Positions 58,261-64,000 of a stretch of DNA of 64,000 nucleotides are shown one piece after another. Every line of letters begins with the position of its first letter. Position 1 is the stretch's first letter. The notes beneath the pieces are model-generated. The model searched no databases, was not told the origin of the DNA, and saw nothing but the letters and a program-made list of their open reading frames with translations. The position numbers were made by a program, and so were the translations under genes. The stretch is from Helianthus annuus (Eukaryota > Streptophyta > Magnoliopsida > Asterales > Asteraceae): the NCBI RefSeq assembly GCF_002127325.2, contig NC_035435.2, positions 120,647,127 to 120,711,126 of the forward strand, written 5' to 3'.

Positions 58261-58800
58261 TGGGTAGTGGTAATCAATTTCCAATGGTACCAATAGGACC
58301 TTCAAACCCTAGACGTTTAAACCCTGCACCTTCAAACCCTCCACTTACAAGTCACTCAAACCATCGACACTTACGCTCTGTTCCCGAGTTAACTTAACGA
58401 GGGATAAGAAAAGAAAGTAAAGGTGAGAAAGGAAAGGATGAGAAAGGAAGAAAAAAGATGTCTTTCCCACCATTTCCTCCCAAATCGAAAGGAAAGAAAA
58501 ATTAAAGAATTTAGCCTAGTTTTCTTTTCATTTCCTATCTTTTCCTTCCTTAAATGAAACTGGGGAACACGACATGTTTTATTTTCCTTTCTTTTCCTTC
58601 CTTAAATGAAACTCTGGAACACAAAATATTTTTAGTTTCTTTTCCTCTCCTTCCATTAGTAAACTCTGGAACACAGTGTTAAACTTTGCACCTTCAAACC
58701 GTTTACCTGCAAACCCTCCACATGCTAACCCTCCACTGTCAAACACTCCTCCTCTTTCAACAGATGAACAAGATATATGGACAGACGAATAATGGAACCG
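58261..58800 (+). pseudogene. Pro/Asn-rich N-terminal gene fragment split by a MITE
   Basis: ATGGGTAGTGG at 58261 opens MGSGNQFPMVPIGPSNPR followed by SNPP-type repeats. After the MITE (58374-58678) similar sequence continues (FAPSNRLPANPPHANPPL, TDEQDIWTDE) and stops near 58790. A TATATATT lies near 57976. The Pro/Asn-rich start followed by an acidic Trp motif resembles Harbinger ORF1 (Myb/SANT) or GST-T3-like proteins of plants. The evidence is weak. Confidence 0.4.
58374..58678. mobile_element. 305-bp PIF/Harbinger-type MITE
   Basis: Ends CGCTCTGTTCCCGAG and the complement of CACTGTGTTCCAGAG, flanked by TTA (58371-58373, 58679-58681). Its insertion splits the SNPP-repeat fragment. Confidence 0.75.
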
Positions 58801-58866
58801 GGCGTTCGACTAAGTTTTTAATGAACTACGAATTGAGGAAGGGTTTTATGGAAGATTTGTGAAAAG

Positions 58867-59660
58867 TAAATGTATTCATGACCTGCTTTTGATAAAGTTT
58901 TCCAAATCCAAAACCTAAAATATTTGAATTCGGATTTTGGTTCTAGAAATTCCAAATTCGGATAAACGTATTTCGGTAACCCGAAAACCAACTCCACAGT
59001 TTAGTTAGTTGTGTATAAGTAAATGTATTAATGACCAGCTTTTGATCCATATGAATGCCAATCACTTTCACCTTTTAACTAATTGTCGATAGCGGCTGGG
59101 CTAGTCTTACTGGGCTCTCTTAGGAGGCCCAATTGTTATTCCTGATGGGCTACATGTGAAAAAGGCGGGAAAGGTAGAGAACCTCCGGATCGTCTTCTCT
59201 GCAGGATCATTAATGACCTGCAATAAAAGAGAGAAACAAACGGCCGGTAAAGTACAAGGTAAGTACTTACCTCATTAATGGCGAGAACCATTCCTCCAGC
59301 AAGAAGGTGGCACGTAATTCATGTGGTCAGAAATATGAGTTGGCACATAGGAGACCGTTGGGTCGATTAAGGGATCTCAACAGCTTGATATGACAATCTT
59401 GCTATATATAAGACACTGTCATGATCATTCATGGTATGCATTCAATACCTTAAACATTTAATCACACAAGCACCATAACTTCGGACATTTTTCGAATCAC
59501 ATTAAATACACTGAGTGTAGGATTCACACCAGGATATTCCGGCGACTCCAGCTCGTCGGAATAACTCCATATTTCTGGCAAGTTTTCTTATTCTCACGTT
59601 GGTGCTTGGTCACGGATCCCCCCTTCGGGGCACTCCGTGACGAGGCTATACAGTGTTCTG
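58867..59660 (+). other. Repeat scraps and a possible LTR leader
   Basis: GTAAATGTATTxATGACCxG occurs at about 58868 and 59020. From 59100 to 59650 the sequence is GC-richer, with TATATATAAG near 59402 and a hairpin CACGGATCCCCCCTTCGGGG...CCGTGAC near 59612. That resembles the end of an LTR and start of a leader, but no partner LTR or primer site was found. Confidence 0.3.
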
Positions 59661-60290
59661 TTTTGTAGGTTAAAAGGAAGGCCCATCGGAGCGTTGACGA
59701 GTCTCATTAACCTCCAGGCGGAGTTTGGGGATTCGACACTAATGTTTGTGTAAACCATAATATAGTTTATAAGTTTTGTTTTTTTTATATCTTTGGCTTT
59801 TTCATTTTTGAAAGTATAATTTGGAAACCATGATGGAATTCCTTCCATCTAAAGTGTATCAGAAATACTACTGTTACATACATAAACTATGGCAACCTAT
59901 CACAATTCAGATGACAACTGAAGGAAACTTACTGCTAAACAATCAAAACTTAGTTGCAAAGTCAAAATAGACACAAACACACACACACACACACAATTAA
60001 TAAATCAAAATATTACACAAAAGTGACGCCTTAAAAAGTAAAAAAAAAAAACCACATTTGAAAATTTGCATACACTAAATATGTGGTCCGAGCCCCTTTC
60101 TTCCGCACCATATCTTTCAATAATCTAAAACACCACCATTTTGGTGAATTCACACAAACACCAAGAAATACGGTATTACATACAAATTTTGTTCTAATTT
60201 TAGAATGTCTTCAACATCATAAATACCACCAAACACATTTTTGCATATCTAAACATTCAATTCAAACCCAAAAATCTAGTCACAATCACA
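59661..60290. other. Intergenic, upstream of the polygalacturonase-like gene
   Basis: Contains an (AC)n run near 59970-59993 and no other recognised element. The promoter of the next gene must lie here, but I see no clear TATA box. Confidence 0.4.
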
Positions 60291-62805
60291 ATGGAATTCA
60301 AATCATGTCTGGTTTTCGCCATTTTTATGTTCATAGCCATCGCGCAGGCTGAAGTTTTCGACATTACAAAAAAATACGGTGCTAAGCCGGACGGGGAGAT
60401 TAGTAAGGTAAACAATCAAACACCACCATGTTTCTTGAAAATTTGTCAGTTTCTTAAATAATATGTTTCTAGGCCCTGGCTGATGCATGGGCCGCTGCAT
60501 GTTCGGCACCTCAACCGAGCCAACTGCTCATTCCCAAAGGCCGATTTTGCTTGAATGTGATCGAGTTTAACGGACCATGCAAATCTCCTGTCGAGGTTAA
60601 AATCGATGGAACTTTAATAGCTCCTGAAGATCCTGTGGTCATTCCAAAAGGATCCCAATGGATCACATTTAGCTATATCACTGGCTTGAAAGTAACAGGT
60701 ACAAAAGTATATCAATGTATAGATTTTTATAAAATATAGTTTATGTCATTGGCATTTAATTTGGCTTGATATTTACATGACCATAATATATTTGTTTCAG
60801 GTTCTGGTACGTTAGATGGTGTTGGAGGGTCCATGTCATGGTCAACGGACGACCCAAAAACAACCGTTGAAAAAGGCTCACCCCTTCAATATGTATGCAT
60901 ATCTTTACGAGTAATTTTTTTTATATTTTTATGTTATCTAGATTACTATGCTCTCTTCGTGTTAAAAAAAAAAAAAAAAAGCTTTTAAACCGAGGTCAGG
61001 GTGAACAAAAAATAATAAATAATAAAAAATAATAATAATAATTTGTTGGATTTTATTTAAATAATTATGATTTTTTTTAAAAAAAAACATGAGTTAGACC
61101 CCTTAATTGTATACTGACACTAAATACTTTATAATGACCGTCGAGCAATCTCTCTATCCCTTTGGATACATATAGAGTTATCCCACCTTCATAGACACTA
61201 CTAATAGATGTGCTGCGAGTGAGATTTTATTGGGTATGTTTGTTTGTTATACATGTGTAGTTAAATTTGAATGAATTCATGAACTAACAACCATTATAAT
61301 GTGTTTAACTGAGGCAGAATCTTTTCTTTAACTTCCTCAAAGATTCTTCGATTAGCGGAATAACTTCAAAGGATAGCAAGAATTACCACGCGAATGTGGT
61401 GCAATGTACGAATGTTACGTTTGAAAATTTCCGTGTTAGCGCACCTGGAGAGAGCCCCAACACGATTGGAATCCATGTCGGGTGGTCGAAAAACATCAAT
61501 ATCAAGAATTGTGTTATAGGAACCGGTGATGATTGTATCTCAGTTCGCGATGGAAGTTTAAACGTGCACATTGAGGGAGTGAAATGTGGTCCGGGCAAGG
61601 GTATTAGCATTGGAGGTTTGGGTAGAAACACTGGTGAGAAACCGGTGGCAGGAGTTTTCGTGAAGAACTGCTCGTTTTCGTCCACACAGAACGGTGTTTG
61701 GATTAAAACATGGCCCCATTCACATCCATTAGATGTTTCCGATATTCATTTTGAAGATCTTACCATGGAGAAAGTTGACAACCCTGTTTTCATTCAGCAA
61801 GATTATTGCCCTCATATCGAATGCAAAAAAGATGTAAGTATATATCCCGACTAAACAAATGAGTATCATTGACGATCCAACTTATTTTAGTGATGGATCA
61901 CCGATGGACTTTCTAGCACAAGTTATTGAGGGATTTAAAAAACAAAATATATTTCTTTTTGTAAAAGATTTCGTCGCTGATTTTCCATCGATAATACTCA
62001 TCTGTTGCGGTATGTGCATATAATGCATATATGTGGGGGCCATCGAGGGCAAAAGTGAAAGTGCACTAATTTTAACGTTATTTTACTAATTTGGTGAAAA
62101 CAACGTAAAAAACTGAGGACGGTTAATCATGAATCATGTGGTGGCGTTGATAGCTGAAAGACAAAATGGTACATGCACTAATCGGTCTTTGTCCCGATTG
62201 TTGAGTGTTATGTGCCTTATGTCCAAGGCTTGATGCAAAACTACTATCGAGCCGGGGGTCTCACTGGAAGTAACCTCTCTATTCCTACGGGGTAGAGGTA
62301 AGGCTGTCTACATCTTACCCTCCTTAGACCTACCTTTGCTTTACTATTGGTGGGATTTACGGAGTATGATGATGATGATGTTTGGTAGCGTTGCATGCAT
62401 GCATGCATACAAAGCTATCTAACTCTTTTGCATAATACTATTGCATGAATAAGCACACAAAAATCATAACACAATATAACAAATTAACTAATTACACACA
62501 CTCTTTTTTACTAATACATCTAATTGATTATTTTTTCTTGTGTGTGGATGATCATACAGAGTCCATCGATGGTTAAGATTCGTGATGTTTTCATCAAGAA
62601 TGTTAAGGGAACTTCGAACTCGCCGGAAGTTGTGAAGCTGAGATGCAGCAAGGCTGGTAAAGGATGTGAGAATGTGCAGATTTCTGACATTAATTTGAAA
62701 TATGATGGTCCTGCAGGCAAAGCAATTCAAGAATGCCAACATGTGAAGCCGGTTTATACCGGCCAACTTGTTCCACCAGGCTGTGCAAAGTCTTTTGAAG
62801 TGTAA
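60291..62805 (+). CDS. Polygalacturonase-like secreted protein, probably inactive
   Basis: Exons are 60291-60407, 60473-60698, 60801-60892, 61318-61833 and 62560-62805. All introns are GT-AG and the frame is open for 398 residues, the normal length for plant exopolygalacturonases (GH28, cell-wall pectin hydrolases). Residues 1-20 (MEFKSCLVFAIFMFIAIAQA) are a clear signal peptide, so it should be secreted. The GH28 fold region includes DSSISGITSKDSKNYH, TGDDCIS and CGPGKGISIGGLG. The diagnostic motifs are altered: SPNTDG reads SPNTIG (I195), GPGHG reads GPGKG (K239) and RIK reads WIK (W273); only GDD (215-217) is kept. Hydrolysis is therefore unlikely, though pectin binding could remain. The conserved LRFNF segment also reads LFFNF. 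Intron 4 carries a SINE-like insert. Confidence 0.9.
62225..62380 (+). mobile_element. Au-type SINE-like insert in intron 4
   Basis: GGGGTCTCACTGG, GGGGTAGAGGTAAGGCTGTC, TCTTACCCTCCTTAGACC and a (GAT)n tail match the 3' half of plant Au-type SINEs as I remember them. The 5' tRNA-like part and target duplication are not clear. Confidence 0.55.
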
Positions 62806-63390
62806 CTCAAAGTTGAAGGTAGCTGTATAAAGTGACCGTTTGCAGCAATCGATCAGTTAGAATAAGAATGGGTCAATTGGAGTCCAAGTTTTAGGATCGT
62901 TTGTTGCAAAATAAACGTGCGGTCCTTTTTTTTATTTGTTTAGTTTTCTAGTTGTTTGTTTGCCTGTTTAAAGGATCTTGTTATTTAATAATATATGCAC
63001 TTTTGGCAAAATACAAACCTACTTTATACGTATATATTCTAACATTATGGTATAGGGCCACAATACGCAAGACCGTCTCATAGAATGCCAAGACTTTCGG
63101 GTGAGGATAAAATATGGGCTCTTAAAAAATTCGGTCACTCTGTCCATCTAGACACATTTTTTTTGTTTTTTTGTTGGCAATGAGTTTATTTTTGGGCTTC
63201 CCAATGGTTAGTTGACTAATTGGGTAAAGTCCGTTAAGTGATTGGGTTTGACTTTCTAGTTTAAATGGGCTATTGGGTTACCTAATGTGTTTATTCGGTT
63301 TTTAAATTTATTGGATTTGAATTTTTAACTTAAAATTGTTTTTGAATTTAATAACATGCTTTTATCAGGAAAAAAAGTAATGAGAAAAAT
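62806..63390. other. 3' flank of the polygalacturonase-like gene
   Basis: AATAAA-like words near 62912 and 62987 could serve polyadenylation. Otherwise no feature is recognised. Confidence 0.35.
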
Positions 63391-64000
63391 GCCCGGATAG
63401 TCCCTGTGGTTTCGTATTTTTTCACCTATAGTCCCCAACTTTCTAAAATTACCTGAATAGTCCCTAACTTTTCATTTTTTGTTCCCGGATAGTCCCTGGG
63501 TCTAATTTCAGTTTGTTTTCTCTGTTAAGTGGGTGTGAAATGACCAATTTACCCTTTCCTTTAAAAGGCCAAACCACAGGGACTATCTGGGGCATCTTCT
63601 TCATTTTTAGAGAAAAACCCCATCACCACACTTCATCTTCAACCTCCACCCACCATCACCCTCCTCCACCCTCCACCATCACCATCGACAATATGTCATC
63701 ATCATCAGAAGTAAATAAAAATGAACTGAAAAGGGGGAAATGCATACAACGGTCGACACATCAGTCGCCGCATCGACCTCGTAACAATATTATATAATTT
63801 CGAATCAGGTACAAAAGAAAATTAAACGCAAGTTTTTAATAGTTAACTTCGTAACAATATTATATAATTTTGAATCAGGTACAACTACCATTGACCTCAA
63901 AAGTCAAAATTGAATCTATTAGACGAACATATCATCAACCAAGGGGGAAATGCATACAACAGTCGAAAGTTCAAATTAAGAACATAATCAAAGCACAAAA
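63391..64000. repeat. Possible MULE end and short direct repeats at the window edge
   Basis: CCCGGATAGTCCCTGTGGTT with further GGATAGTCCCTxx words and AAACCACAGGGACTATCTGG near 63572 form inverted ends like those of Mutator-type elements, possibly a short element (63393-63592). Beyond it, AAGGGGGAAATGCATACAAC occurs at 63731 and 63940, and CGTAACAATATTATATAATT at about 63780 and 63851. A short frame at 63693 (MSSSSEVNKNELKRGKC) may be a gene scrap. Confidence 0.4.

Overview
This is plant nuclear DNA. The genes have GT-AG introns, and TATA boxes and nested plant-type transposons fill most of the window. There are no bacterial operons or ribosome binding sites. The Ty3/gypsy and Ty1/copia families and the AT-rich Helitron-like arrays remind me of Asteraceae (sunflower, lettuce or chrysanthemum relatives). 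That is family-level recognition from memory, not a database result.

Layout. 1-4222: the 5' part of a minus-strand Ty1/copia element (LTR, primer site, broken gag). 4223-9233: a region carrying plus-strand fragments of host genes (histone H3, a DUF3741/TRM-like gene, a RAD6/UBC2-type E2) and ending in a Helitron-like hairpin plus CTAG. 9229-12890: Helitron-like DNA built from 71-73 bp repeats, a 298-bp palindrome and AT-rich tandem repeats. 13869-14378: a small single-exon gene. 14885-16226: a palindromic Mutator-like element with a 9-bp target duplication. 16603-17280 and 18790-19255: two hAT-type elements with 8-bp duplications. 20193-21209: a four-exon minus-strand gene for a conserved 173-residue protein.

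21916-32168 is a minus-strand chromodomain Ty3/gypsy element (G1). It contains a Pack-MULE that captured the start of an ARMADILLO REPEAT ONLY gene, and a PIF-type element inside its 5' LTR. 32413-57952 is a Russian doll: a PIF/Harbinger transposon was split by gypsy element G3 (32493-56146, target duplication CTAGG), and one G3 LTR was split by gypsy element G2 (33413-43001, target duplication CGGTT). The uninterrupted second G3 LTR confirms the insertion point of G2.

57953-60290 holds two PIF-type MITEs and gene or LTR remnants. 60291-62805 is an intact five-exon polygalacturonase-like gene (398 codons) in which three of the four diagnostic catalytic motifs are altered.

Most promising observations: the probable polygalacturonase pseudoenzyme; covarying tandem hairpins in the G2 LTR; a 157-159 bp satellite-like array inside the G3 LTR; a stem-loop conserved with base-pair changes just upstream of the polypurine tract in all three gypsy elements; extra ORFs before gag in G1 and G3; a likely intron in G2 gag; and the transduplicated host-gene fragments.
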